A DNA stretch of 64,000 nt, taken from the NCBI GenBank assembly GCA_016297165.1, contig JAEDHF010000001.1, positions 1-64,000 on the forward strand. Direction: 5' to 3'. This DNA is from Oscillospiraceae bacterium. GTDB taxonomy: Bacteria; Bacillota; Clostridia; Oscillospirales; Ruminococcaceae. The position numbers were made by a program, and so were the translations under genes. The notes beneath the pieces were generated by a model. It was not told where the DNA came from. It worked only from the letters and a program-made list of their open reading frames with translations, and made no database searches. Below, piece after piece: positions 54,538 through 62,315 of this stretch (its first letter is position 1; every line of letters starts with the position of its first letter).

Positions 54538-55092
54538 ATGGACGCTCTTGATATCGCATATATCGCCTTTATCGCTATTGTAATAATAGCCGGAGTAATC
54601 TGTATAATGATTTTCGTACCGAAGGAGAGGAAAAAGCGGGAGGACACAGAAAACTGTTACCGCTACTTTCTTAAGGGCGGCGAAATGATTCGAAGCCACG
54701 ATAAAGCCAGCCTTTATGAGAAGGTAAGCTCCTATTTCTACATAGAAAAAGGACCCTTCGAGGTTGACGGCGTAGCGGATGCAGTAAAGGGAGCGGACGG
54801 AAAATATTATAAGGCGATAGCCCTTATGGCAGTATATATCCCCGAAAGCCTTGCCGATACTGCGGCAAATATCTTCTGTAAAATGGAGCAGGATACTATT
54901 GTTGAGGCTCTTTCCGAAACCCTTTCCGAGGCTCTTTCGGTTAAGCTCGGAGAGTATTCCGGGGACATGGATATAAACGAATTCAAGGAAAGCTATCGGG
55001 AATATACGGAGAAGAAGCTGACTGCCCTCGGCTATATGGTTGAAGCCTTCAGCGGCTTAAAGGTGTCCGAGGATTTGACTGCAGGTAATTGA
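54538..55092 (+). CDS. Membrane-anchored protein between nfeD and flotillin (184 aa), unknown
   Basis: One N-terminal helix (ALDIAYIAFIAIVIIAGVIC), then a soluble domain rich in Glu/Lys (GPFEVDGVADAVKGADGKYY, then LGEYSGDMDINEFKESYREY). It begins 13 nt after nfeD. Its constant place suggests a third component of the flotillin microdomain. I do not recognise a family. Confidence 0.75.
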   Translation: MDALDIAYIAFIAIVIIAGVICIMIFVPKERKKREDTENCYRYFLKGGEMIRSHDKASLYEKVSSYFYIEKGPFEVDGVADAVKGADGKYYKAIALMAVYIPESLADTAANIFCKMEQDTIVEALSETLSEALSVKLGEYSGDMDINEFKESYREYTEKKLTALGYMVEAFSGLKVSEDLTAGN

Positions 55093-55140
55093 TACAGTCG
55101 GAATTACGGCTGTAAAAATATATGTTCAGGAGGAAATAAA

Positions 55141-56547
55141 ATGGACGAAACAGTTTTAATTGCGATATGCGTGGGAGCGGTTGTTCTCTTCGCCCTTATC
55201 GCAGGTATCCTTTCGAGATACCGCAAATGCCCGTCGGATAAGGTTCTCGTTATCTACGGTAAGGTAGGAAGCGATAAAAGCGGTCAGGCAAGAAGCGCTA
55301 AATGTATTCACGGCGGCGCCGCCTTCATCTTCCCTATTATCCAGTCCTATCAGTATATGGATTTAACCCCTATTTCCATTAACGTTGACTTAAAGAACGC
55401 TCTTTCGAAGCAGAATATCCGTGTTGACGTTCCTTCGAGCTTTACCGTCGGTATTTCTACCGAGCCCGGCGTTATGCAGAATGCCGCAGAGCGTCTTTTA
55501 GGCCTTCGTCTCCAGCAGATTCAGGAGCTCGCCAAGGATATTATCTTCGGTCAGCTTCGTCTCGTTATCGCAACAATGGATATTGAGGAAATAAATACCG
55601 ACCGTGATAAGTTCCTTATTGCGGTATCCAATAACGTAGAAATCGAGCTTCGTAAAATCGGCTTAAGACTTATTAACGTAAACGTAACGGATATCCGTGA
55701 TGAATCGGGCTATATCGAGGCTCTCGGTAAGGAAGCTGCCGCTAAGGCAATCAACGACGCCAAGAAATCCGTTGCCGAAAAGGACAGAGACGGTGCAATC
55801 GGTCAGGCTAACGCTTTAAGAGACCAGAGAGTACAGGTTGCTGCAGCTAACGCAAGCGCAATCGAGGGTGAAAACGCCGCTAAGGTAGAAATCGCCCAGT
55901 CCGAAGCCTTAAGACGTGAAAAGGAAGCGGAAGCCCTTAAGGTTGCTACTGCCGCAGAAGCAGTTCAGGCGGCTAAGGCAAGAGAAGAAGCCTACGTTGC
56001 TCAGAAAATCGCCGAACAGGGTCGTGCGGCTCTCGAAACCGCAACCCAGGAAGCGGATATTATCGTAAAGGCAAAAATTGCCAAGGAACAGGCGGAAATC
56101 GCCGCAGAAGCCGAGGCAGAGGTTCTTCGCCGCAAGGCAAAGGGTGAAGCCGACGCTATCTTCGCAAAGATGGAGGCGCAGGCTAACGGTGCCAAGGAAA
56201 TTCTCCAGAAGCAGGCTGAAGGTATGAAGGAGCTTGTTGATGCAGCAGGCAACGCCGACGACGCAGTTAAGCTCATCATCGCCGACAAGATGGAACAGCT
56301 TATGCGCATTCAGGTTGACGCTATCAAGAATATCAAGATTGATAAGATTACCGTGTGGGACGGCGGCTCTAACGGAGCCGAGGGAAAAAACTCAACAGCC
56401 GACTTTATAAGCGGCTTATTCAAGGCGGTTCCCCCCATGAACGAGCTTTTCAATCAGGCAGGAATGAAGCTTCCCGAGTATCTCGGTAAGGACCTTGAAG
56501 AAATGGCAAATCAGGCTGCTGACACAACAGGAACTGATGTCGAATAA
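55141..56547 (+). CDS. Flotillin family protein (SPFH domain)
   Basis: A 468-residue protein with an N-terminal hydrophobic helix (LIAICVGAVVLFALIAGIL), an SPFH domain (about 30-210, e.g. GLRLINVNVTDIRDESGYIE) and a long Ala/Glu/Lys coiled coil with repeated EAEA motifs. Flotillins scaffold membrane microdomains and interact with NfeD. AGGAGG-type site. A terminator follows at once. Confidence 0.95.
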   Translation: MDETVLIAICVGAVVLFALIAGILSRYRKCPSDKVLVIYGKVGSDKSGQARSAKCIHGGAAFIFPIIQSYQYMDLTPISINVDLKNALSKQNIRVDVPSSFTVGISTEPGVMQNAAERLLGLRLQQIQELAKDIIFGQLRLVIATMDIEEINTDRDKFLIAVSNNVEIELRKIGLRLINVNVTDIRDESGYIEALGKEAAAKAINDAKKSVAEKDRDGAIGQANALRDQRVQVAAANASAIEGENAAKVEIAQSEALRREKEAEALKVATAAEAVQAAKAREEAYVAQKIAEQGRAALETATQEADIIVKAKIAKEQAEIAAEAEAEVLRRKAKGEADAIFAKMEAQANGAKEILQKQAEGMKELVDAAGNADDAVKLIIADKMEQLMRIQVDAIKNIKIDKITVWDGGSNGAEGKNSTADFISGLFKAVPPMNELFNQAGMKLPEYLGKDLEEMANQAADTTGTDVE

Positions 56548-56560
56548 ATGAGAATAAAAG

Positions 56561-56592
56561 AACGTCGGGCTGAGAAGTCCGACGTTTTTGTT
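56561..56592 (+). terminator. Flotillin-operon terminator
   Basis: AACGTCGG and CCGACGTT pair around 10 nt and run into T5. Confidence 0.85.
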
Positions 56593-56601
56593 GTTTTTGC
56601 T

Positions 56602-56623
56602 GTTTCTTGTTTCGCCAAGAAAC
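56602..56623. repeat. TTTCTTG palindrome, TTTCGC loop
   Basis: GTTTCTTG-TTTCGC-CAAGAAAC. The loop is the reverse form of the GCGGAA class. Confidence 0.75.
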
Positions 56624-56634
56624 AAGGCGGATTT

Positions 56635-56662
56635 ATTCTTTCTTGTATCGACAAGAAAGAAC
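56635..56662. repeat. TTTCTTG palindrome, ATCG loop
   Basis: ATTCTTTCTTGT-ATCG-ACAAGAAAGAAC, the same element as those flanking rsmI in the other orientation. Confidence 0.8.
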
Positions 56663-56677
56663 AGATAAAACGAAAGT

Positions 56678-57679
56678 TTAAAGCGGCATTGTCGCTACTG
56701 CATTAAGACTTCCGTCGGCGGTGATACCTGCCTCGGTATATTCATAGAACGCCTGACTTCCTATCATGGCGGCGTTATCTCCGCAAAGGGACACAGGGGG
56801 AATATAAAGCTTAATCCCCTTAGCCTTACAGCGCTTTTCCGTCATATCCCTGAGGGCTGAATTTGCGGCTACTCCCCCTGCCATAGCGCAGACCCTATAA
56901 CCGCCCTCGACTGCCGCCGCTACAAAGCGGGAGGAAAGGATATCCGCTACCGTATATTGGAACGAAGCGGCGAGGGAGTTTATATCAATCTCCTCGCCCT
57001 TTTGTGAAGCGTTATGGACGAGGTTAATAACGTTCGTCTTAAGACCCGAAAAGCTGAAATCATAAGGGTTGGCGGTTTTCGGTCGGGGCAGTCTGTACTT
57101 TTTCGGGTCGCCCTCCTTAGCCGCCTTATCAATATGAACGCCGCCCGGATAGGAAAAGCCCATGGCTCTTGCCGCCTTGTCGAAGGCTTCGCCTGCTGCG
57201 TCGTCGAGGGTTCTTCCGATTGTTTCGTAGTCGGTATAGCTCTTTACCTTCATAATATGGGAATGTCCCCCGGAAGCCACAAGGCAGAGATAGGGGGGCT
57301 TAAGGTCGGGGTGAGCGATATAGTTTGCGGCAATATGCCCCTTTATATGGTGAACGGGGATAAGGGGTTTTCCTGCCGAAAGGGCGAGCCCCTTAGCGAA
57401 ATTTACCCCCACGAGTAAGGCTCCGATAAGCCCCGGCGCATAGGTAACGGCGATTGCGTCTATGTCCTTCAGGGCAGTATCCGCCGCTTTAAGGGCTTCG
57501 TCAACCACGCTGACAATGCTTTCACAGTGGCGCCTTGAAGCTATTTCGGGTACTACTCCCCCGTAAAGCTTATGCTCCTCAATCTGGGTTGCTACTATAT
57601 TTGAAATTATTTTTCTTCCGTCCTCGACTACTGCCGCCGCAGTTTCGTCACAGGAGCTTTCTATAGCTAAAATTCTCAT
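56678..57679 (-). CDS. tsaD: tRNA N6-threonylcarbamoyladenosine transferase TsaD
   Basis: The 333-residue enzyme has the metal motif HHIKGHIAANYI, the N-terminal AIESSCDETAAAVV and GGVVPEIASRRHCE. It adds threonylcarbamoyl to A37 of ANN-decoding tRNAs with TsaB/TsaE, not in view. Promoter at 57711-57739. Confidence 0.96.
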   Translation of the reverse strand: MRILAIESSCDETAAAVVEDGRKIISNIVATQIEEHKLYGGVVPEIASRRHCESIVSVVDEALKAADTALKDIDAIAVTYAPGLIGALLVGVNFAKGLALSAGKPLIPVHHIKGHIAANYIAHPDLKPPYLCLVASGGHSHIMKVKSYTDYETIGRTLDDAAGEAFDKAARAMGFSYPGGVHIDKAAKEGDPKKYRLPRPKTANPYDFSFSGLKTNVINLVHNASQKGEEIDINSLAASFQYTVADILSSRFVAAAVEGGYRVCAMAGGVAANSALRDMTEKRCKAKGIKLYIPPVSLCGDNAAMIGSQAFYEYTEAGITADGSLNAVATMPL

Positions 57680-57710
57680 GGTAAGTCCTCTTTATTCCGA
57701 TTATATCTAC

Positions 57711-57739
57711 ATTATATCCCAAAAGACAGAATTTTGCAA
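57711..57739 (-). promoter_or_regulatory. tsaD promoter
   Basis: TTGCAA (57739-57734) and TATAAT (57716-57711) are 17 bp apart on the minus strand. Confidence 0.7.
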
Positions 57740-57800
57740 TAGTCTCCTTCCATATTCCGACAAAAAATAGGGCAGTAGGGAGAAAACTGCCCCGAAAAGG

Positions 57801-57829
57801 TTGTAATGTTTCTGAAAGGGTGGTATAAT
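57801..57829 (+). promoter_or_regulatory. Promoter leading into the 130-bp tandem repeat
   Basis: TTGTAA (57801-57806) and TATAAT (57824-57829) are 17 bp apart. RNA would start near 57836, at the beginning of repeat copy 1. Confidence 0.6.
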
Positions 57830-58090
57830 ATATGTTATGAAAACGCAGTTTTCATATAGTCGGTGTTAGCCGACCGACGCAAAGCGGCGAACATATATTT
57901 CAAGGTTCTCGTGGCTGTTCGAAATCTTTGATTTCGGTAACAGCAGAGGTTCTTATAATATATGTTATGAAAACGCAGTTTTCATATAGTCGGTGTTAGC
58001 CGACCGACGCAAAGCGGCGAACATATATTTCAAGGTTCTCGTGGCTGTTCGAAATCTTTGATTTCGGTAACAGCAGAGGTTCTTATAATA
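57824..58090 (+). repeat. Perfect tandem duplication of a 130-bp foldable sequence
   Basis: Copies 57824-57953 and 57954-58083 are identical, and a third TATAATA start follows. Within one copy ATATATGTT pairs with AACATATAT to close a junction holding TGAAAAC-GCA-GTTTTCA, GTCGG-TGTTAG-CCGAC and a GC-rich CGACGC-AAA-GCGGCG. A second stem, CTGTT-C-GAAATC / GATTTCG-GTAACAG, follows. It lies in the leader of the M42 peptidase operon, 45 bp before the first ATG. It could be a tandem cis-acting RNA, a pair of small RNAs or a duplicated MITE-like element. Confidence 0.8.
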
Positions 58091-58127
58091 AAGGTAATAT
58101 ACAGTATTATAAAGGAAAGGTCGTTAT

Positions 58128-59153
58128 ATGGAAATTCTCGAAATACTGAAAAAGCTCTCTGACGCCGAGGGCGTAAGCGGCGATGAATATGCCGCCTGCC
58201 GTGTGGCGAAGGAGCTTCTTTCTAAATATACCGATACCGCCGAAATAGATAGCTTCGGCTCGGTAACCGCCTTTATCGGCGACAGAAGCGGCAATAAACC
58301 TACTCTTATGCTTGAAGCCCATATCGACGAAATCGGCTTTATTGTAAGCTTTGTGGATGAAAAGGGCTTCGTTAAGGTGGGTAGCTGCGGCGGAACGGAC
58401 AGGCGTCTTTACGCCGCCCAGACCGTAACAATTCACGGAAAGGAGAAGATAACGGGGGTTATCTCTACCCTGCCGCCCCACGTTTCCTCCGACGATAAGA
58501 AGACCATGAAAACCGAGGAAATAGCCATTGATACGGGCTACAGCAAGGAGGCTCTTCTTGAAAAAATCTCCCTCGGGGACAGGGTTACGATTAACTCGCC
58601 CTTTACCCCCCTTCTCGGTACAAGGGTTTCGGGAAAGGCTGTTGACGATAGGGCAGGCGTTGCCGCTATCATATACGCAGTATCTCTTTTAAAAGGGAAA
58701 GAGCTTCCCTTTAACATAGAAATCCTCTTCGCCTCACAGGAAGAGGTAGGAAGCCGCGGCGCTAAAATCGGCGCATATAATTCCTCGGCAAATTACGCAA
58801 TCGCTACCGACGTAAGCTACGCCTATACCCCCGACGCTAAGCGAGAGAAATGCGGCGAAATGGGAAAGGGCGCTATGATAGGAATTGCCCCCTCTCTTGA
58901 TAAGGGGCTTACGAAGGAGCTTATGAAAATAGCCGAGGACAGGAAAATCCCTTTCCAGACCGAGGTTATGGGCGGAAGGACAGGCACCGACGCCGACGAT
59001 ATAAGCGCTATGAAGGGCGGAATTAAAACCGCGCTCCTTTCTATCCCGATAAAGTATATGCATACTCCCGTAGAAACGGTTGATACCGAGGATATTAAGT
59101 CGGTAGCCGAAATTATGGCGGAATTCATAATGGGAGGTACCGAAAATGTCTGA
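58128..59153 (+). CDS. M42 family metallopeptidase (first copy)
   Basis: A 341-residue aminopeptidase or endoglucanase-M type enzyme. Metal and catalytic residues are visible: EAHIDEIGF, VDDRAGVAA, QEEVGSRGA with the catalytic Glu, ATDVSYAYTP and the C-terminal HTPVETV. These enzymes are cytosolic peptide-trimming dodecamers. The second M42 gene starts within its last codons (8-nt overlap). Confidence 0.92.
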   Translation: MEILEILKKLSDAEGVSGDEYAACRVAKELLSKYTDTAEIDSFGSVTAFIGDRSGNKPTLMLEAHIDEIGFIVSFVDEKGFVKVGSCGGTDRRLYAAQTVTIHGKEKITGVISTLPPHVSSDDKKTMKTEEIAIDTGYSKEALLEKISLGDRVTINSPFTPLLGTRVSGKAVDDRAGVAAIIYAVSLLKGKELPFNIEILFASQEEVGSRGAKIGAYNSSANYAIATDVSYAYTPDAKREKCGEMGKGAMIGIAPSLDKGLTKELMKIAEDRKIPFQTEVMGGRTGTDADDISAMKGGIKTALLSIPIKYMHTPVETVDTEDIKSVAEIMAEFIMGGTENV

Positions 59154-60183
59154 AATAATGTCCGATTTATTCGATAATATCGAAAGGCTTTCGAAGCTAA
59201 TAGGCGTAAGCGGCGACGAGGAGGACGTAAGGAATTATATTATCTCCCGTCTCCCCTCGGAATGTGAATATAAAACCGACAATATAGGAAACCTTCTCGT
59301 ATTTAAAAAGGGCAGGAAAACCCCGAAGAATAAGGTTATGCTCTGCGCCCACATGGACGAGGTTGGCTTTATCGTAAGCTCAGTTTCCGAAAACGGTACT
59401 CTTAAGTTTTCTCCCGTAGGGGGCATCAACCCCTCGGTAGTATTCGGAAGAAGGGTTATCTTCAAAAACGGTATAACGGGAGTAATTGCCGCTAAGGCGG
59501 TACACATGCTTTCCGACGAGGAGGAGGAAAAACAGCCGAAGCTTTCCGACCTCTCCATCGACATAGGCGCAAGGGATAAGGAGGAAGTCTTAAAGCATAT
59601 TGCGACCGGAGACTTCTGCACCTTCTTAAGCGGCTACGAGGAATTCGGCGAGGGCTTTATAAAGGGAAAAGCCCTTGACGACAGAACAGGCTGCGCCATG
59701 CTCTTAGAGCTTCTTTCAAAGGACAATGAATACGATATGTACTGCGCCTTTACGGTACAGGAAGAAATAGGAACGAGGGGCGCCGCCTGCGCCGCATATA
59801 ACGTTAAGCCCGATATGGCTATTGTTCTTGAAACTACTACCGCCTGTGACATTTCGGAGGTAGAGGAGGAAAAGAAGGTTTGTATCCTCGGTAACGGCGC
59901 AGTAGCCTCCTTTATGGATAAGGGTACAATCTACGACAGGGAGCTTTATCGCCTTTCCTTCGAGTGCGCCGAAAGCGTGGGAGTAAAGTGCCAGACCAAG
60001 ACCCTCATAGCAGGCGGCAACGACAGCGGTGCAATCCATAAGGCGGTAGGCGGTATAAGAACGGCGGCTCTTTCCGTTCCTACGAGATATCTCCATTCTC
60101 CCTCCTGCGTAATGAAAAAAGAGGACGTTATCGCCGTTTTGAAAACTGCGGCGAAGCTGCAGGAAAGGCTTTCGGAGCTATGA
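59146..60183 (+). CDS. M42 family metallopeptidase (second copy)
   Basis: A 345-residue paralogue of the preceding protein with CAHMDEVGFIV, LDDRTGCAM, QEEIGTRGA, VLETTTACD and HSPSCVM, so it should be active. Two M42 genes together suggest hetero-oligomers or different peptide specificities. It overlaps the GNAT gene by 4 nt (ATGA). Confidence 0.92.
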   Translation: MSEIMSDLFDNIERLSKLIGVSGDEEDVRNYIISRLPSECEYKTDNIGNLLVFKKGRKTPKNKVMLCAHMDEVGFIVSSVSENGTLKFSPVGGINPSVVFGRRVIFKNGITGVIAAKAVHMLSDEEEEKQPKLSDLSIDIGARDKEEVLKHIATGDFCTFLSGYEEFGEGFIKGKALDDRTGCAMLLELLSKDNEYDMYCAFTVQEEIGTRGAACAAYNVKPDMAIVLETTTACDISEVEEEKKVCILGNGAVASFMDKGTIYDRELYRLSFECAESVGVKCQTKTLIAGGNDSGAIHKAVGGIRTAALSVPTRYLHSPSCVMKKEDVIAVLKTAAKLQERLSEL

Positions 60184-60908
60184 TAGAGAAAATTACGGAC
60201 TTAAACCGTCTTTATAACTCCCTTTCGGGTAAGCCCGATATATTTTCCGGGAAAATAAAGGCTCTCGCCGAAGGCTACGGAACGGGCTACGATTTCCTTA
60301 CCTTCTATTCGGGGAATAAGGGCATTACCGCCGCAAAATACTATAACAGCGCCGTAATAAGCGGCGATACCGACGACCCCGAAGCCCTCGATGAGCTTAA
60401 AAGCTTCCTTTCCGTTTTAGGAAAGGGTACCCTTATGAGCTACGGGCTTTCGGAAAAGCTCGGTATAGCGGCTGACTGCAAAAAAAGCTGTATAATGAAA
60501 TTTACGGATAAGGCGCCCCGTGAAAACGACCTGAACCGTGATAACGTTAATAACGGTCTTACCTATCGGGAGATATACGAAATACTGAAGGAGGGCTTCG
60601 ATATGAGCTTTGACGAATGGTATGTGGATATGAACCATAACGTTCGTCACGGTATTTCACGGATTTTTACCGTAGGCAATTTCACCACCGCAAGCCTTAT
60701 GTTCTCGGTGGACGGGATTTCCTTCATAAGCGCGGTTGCCACCCGTCCCGATATGAGAGGAAAGGGCTGGGCAGGCAGACTTGTCCGATATATTGCCCTT
60801 AAGGAAGCGAAATATCGTAACGAGGTTTATCTTATCTGCAAGGAGGAGCTGAAGGGCTTGTACGAAAAAGCAGGCTTTACCCTTTCGGGCTACTGCTCCG
60901 AAATATAA
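60180..60908 (+). CDS. GNAT-family N-acetyltransferase
   Basis: A 242-residue protein. The first ~125 residues are unassigned. The C-terminal GNAT fold has FISAVATRPDMRGKGWAGRL (acetyl-CoA site R-G-K-G-W-A) and YLICKEELKGLYEKAGFTLS. Its stop codon lies in the MITE remnant sequence TATAAGGC. The substrate could be a peptide or amino acid given the M42 neighbours; that is inference. Confidence 0.85.
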   Translation: MIEKITDLNRLYNSLSGKPDIFSGKIKALAEGYGTGYDFLTFYSGNKGITAAKYYNSAVISGDTDDPEALDELKSFLSVLGKGTLMSYGLSEKLGIAADCKKSCIMKFTDKAPRENDLNRDNVNNGLTYREIYEILKEGFDMSFDEWYVDMNHNVRHGISRIFTVGNFTTASLMFSVDGISFISAVATRPDMRGKGWAGRLVRYIALKEAKYRNEVYLICKEELKGLYEKAGFTLSGYCSEI

Positions 60909-60941
60909 GGCAATACCGCACAAAGATTGCGTGCGGTGTTG
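60904..60941. repeat. MITE remnant supplying the GNAT stop codon
   Basis: TAAGGCAATACCGCACAAAG and the following ATTGCGTGCGG match the dnaN-yaaA MITE end for ~30 bp, then a shortened second end (TGCGGTGTTG) follows. Confidence 0.65.
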
Positions 60942-60969
60942 ACATAAATACTTAAAAGGAAGAAAAGAA

Positions 60970-62229
60970 ATGAGCAACTATTTCAACATAGACAAAAGAT
61001 TACTTGAATTAGCCGATAAGGCGGAAGAAAACTGTTCCGAGGCTTTCGGAAGAATCGAAAAAACAGGAAGAGCCAACAGCGAAAAGGTGCTTAAGGCGTT
61101 TATTGATAACCGTGTAGGTGAAATGCACTTAAAGGGCACAACGGGCTACGGCTACGGCGACGACGGAAGAGATAAGCTTGACTCGGTTTTCGCACAGGTT
61201 TTAGGCGCCGAGGACGCACTTGTCCGCCATACCTTCGTAAACGGTACCCACGCTATTTCAACCGCACTTTTCGGAATACTCCGTCCCGGAGATTTAATGG
61301 TTTCCCTTACGGGTACCCCCTACGACACCCTTAACGAGGTTATTTTCGGAGAAAGGGGCGGCTCCTTAACGGAATTCGGCGTAAAATATGACCAGCTCGA
61401 CCTTCTCCCCGACGGAAGGGTAAATTTCGAGGGTATAAGCGAAAAGGTGAAGGGCTGTAAGGTTGCATATATCCAGCGTTCAAGGGGCTATAGCCTTCGT
61501 CCTTCAATAACCGTTTCGGAAATCGGCGAAATGGTGGATATAATAAGACTTGTGAATCCCGAAGCTATCGTAATGGTGGATAACTGCTACGGTGAGCTTG
61601 TAGAGGAAAAGGAGCCCTGTGACGTAGGCGCAGATATAATTATCGGCTCGCTTATAAAGAACCTTGGCGGCGGTATTGCCGAAACGGGCGGCTATATTGC
61701 AGGACGCAGGGATTTGATAGAGCTCTGCTCCTATCGGCTTACTACCGTAGGAACGGGTAAGGAGGTAGGCTGTTCCCTTAACCAGAACAGGGGTATGTAC
61801 CTCGGACTTTTTAACGCTCCCGTAGCGGTAAAAAGCGCGGTAAAAACCGCAACCTTCGCTTCCGCCTTCTTCTCTCTTTTAGGCTTTACCGCCTATCCCG
61901 GATATGACGAATACCGAAGCGATATTATTACGGCAATACAGTTAGGCTCCCGAAAGGCGCTTATCGCCTTCTGTGAGGGTATCCAGTCGGGCAGCCCCGT
62001 AGATAGCTTCGTAACTCCCGAGCCCTGGGATATGCCGGGCTACGACAGTCAGGTTATAATGGCGGCAGGAGCCTTTACCATGGGCGCTTCTATTGAGCTT
62101 TCCGCCGACGCACCCTTAAGAGAGCCCTTCGCAGTATGGATGCAGGGCGGTCTTACCTATGATACGGGAAGAATGGGAATTCTTCTTGCGGCGCAAAGGC
62201 TCCTCGATAAAGGGGTAATATCCCTTTAA
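60970..62229 (+). CDS. Methionine gamma-lyase family PLP enzyme (PF06838)
   Basis: A 419-residue fold-type I PLP enzyme of the family once called aluminium-resistance proteins. The PLP lysine is in GSLIKNLGGGIAETG, with GTHAIST and MVDNCYGELVEE. The gene is common near miaA/hfq in Firmicutes but here follows the peptidase genes. Its stop TAA sits in a TTTAAGGC MITE-end motif. Confidence 0.9.
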   Translation: MSNYFNIDKRLLELADKAEENCSEAFGRIEKTGRANSEKVLKAFIDNRVGEMHLKGTTGYGYGDDGRDKLDSVFAQVLGAEDALVRHTFVNGTHAISTALFGILRPGDLMVSLTGTPYDTLNEVIFGERGGSLTEFGVKYDQLDLLPDGRVNFEGISEKVKGCKVAYIQRSRGYSLRPSITVSEIGEMVDIIRLVNPEAIVMVDNCYGELVEEKEPCDVGADIIIGSLIKNLGGGIAETGGYIAGRRDLIELCSYRLTTVGTGKEVGCSLNQNRGMYLGLFNAPVAVKSAVKTATFASAFFSLLGFTAYPGYDEYRSDIITAIQLGSRKALIAFCEGIQSGSPVDSFVTPEPWDMPGYDSQVIMAAGAFTMGASIELSADAPLREPFAVWMQGGLTYDTGRMGILLAAQRLLDKGVISL

Positions 62230-62245
62230 GGCGGTATTGTCTTAT
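62226..62245. repeat. Minimal MITE remnant at the PLP-enzyme stop
   Basis: TTTAAGGCGGTATTGTCTTA joins a left end (TTTAAGGC) to a right end (GCGGTATTG-CTTA) with one mismatch and almost no interior. Confidence 0.45.
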
Positions 62246-62252
62246 AAAAAAT

Positions 62253-62312
62253 AAACCGTTTCCTTACCGCTCCTTCCTTTTTTTCGGGAAGGGGCGAGGG
62301 AAACGGTTTTTT
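62253..62312. terminator. Bidirectional terminator between the PLP enzyme and ABC exporter
   Basis: AAACCGTTTCC pairs with GGAAACGGTTT, an inner CCTTCC/GGAAGG stem stacks inside, and A and T tracts flank it. Confidence 0.85.
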
Positions 62313-62315
62313 TGT

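Noticed and set aside
57841..57900. Integron attC site
   Set aside because: GTTAGCC does not fit GTTRRRY and no integrase is near.
57824..58090. CRISPR array
   Set aside because: There are only two units, adjacent without spacers, and no cas genes.
57824..58090. tRNA or tRNA-like cloverleaf
   Set aside because: A GTTCGAAATC segment recalls a T arm, but it belongs to a longer stem with a TTT loop and no acceptor stem or anticodon arm fits.
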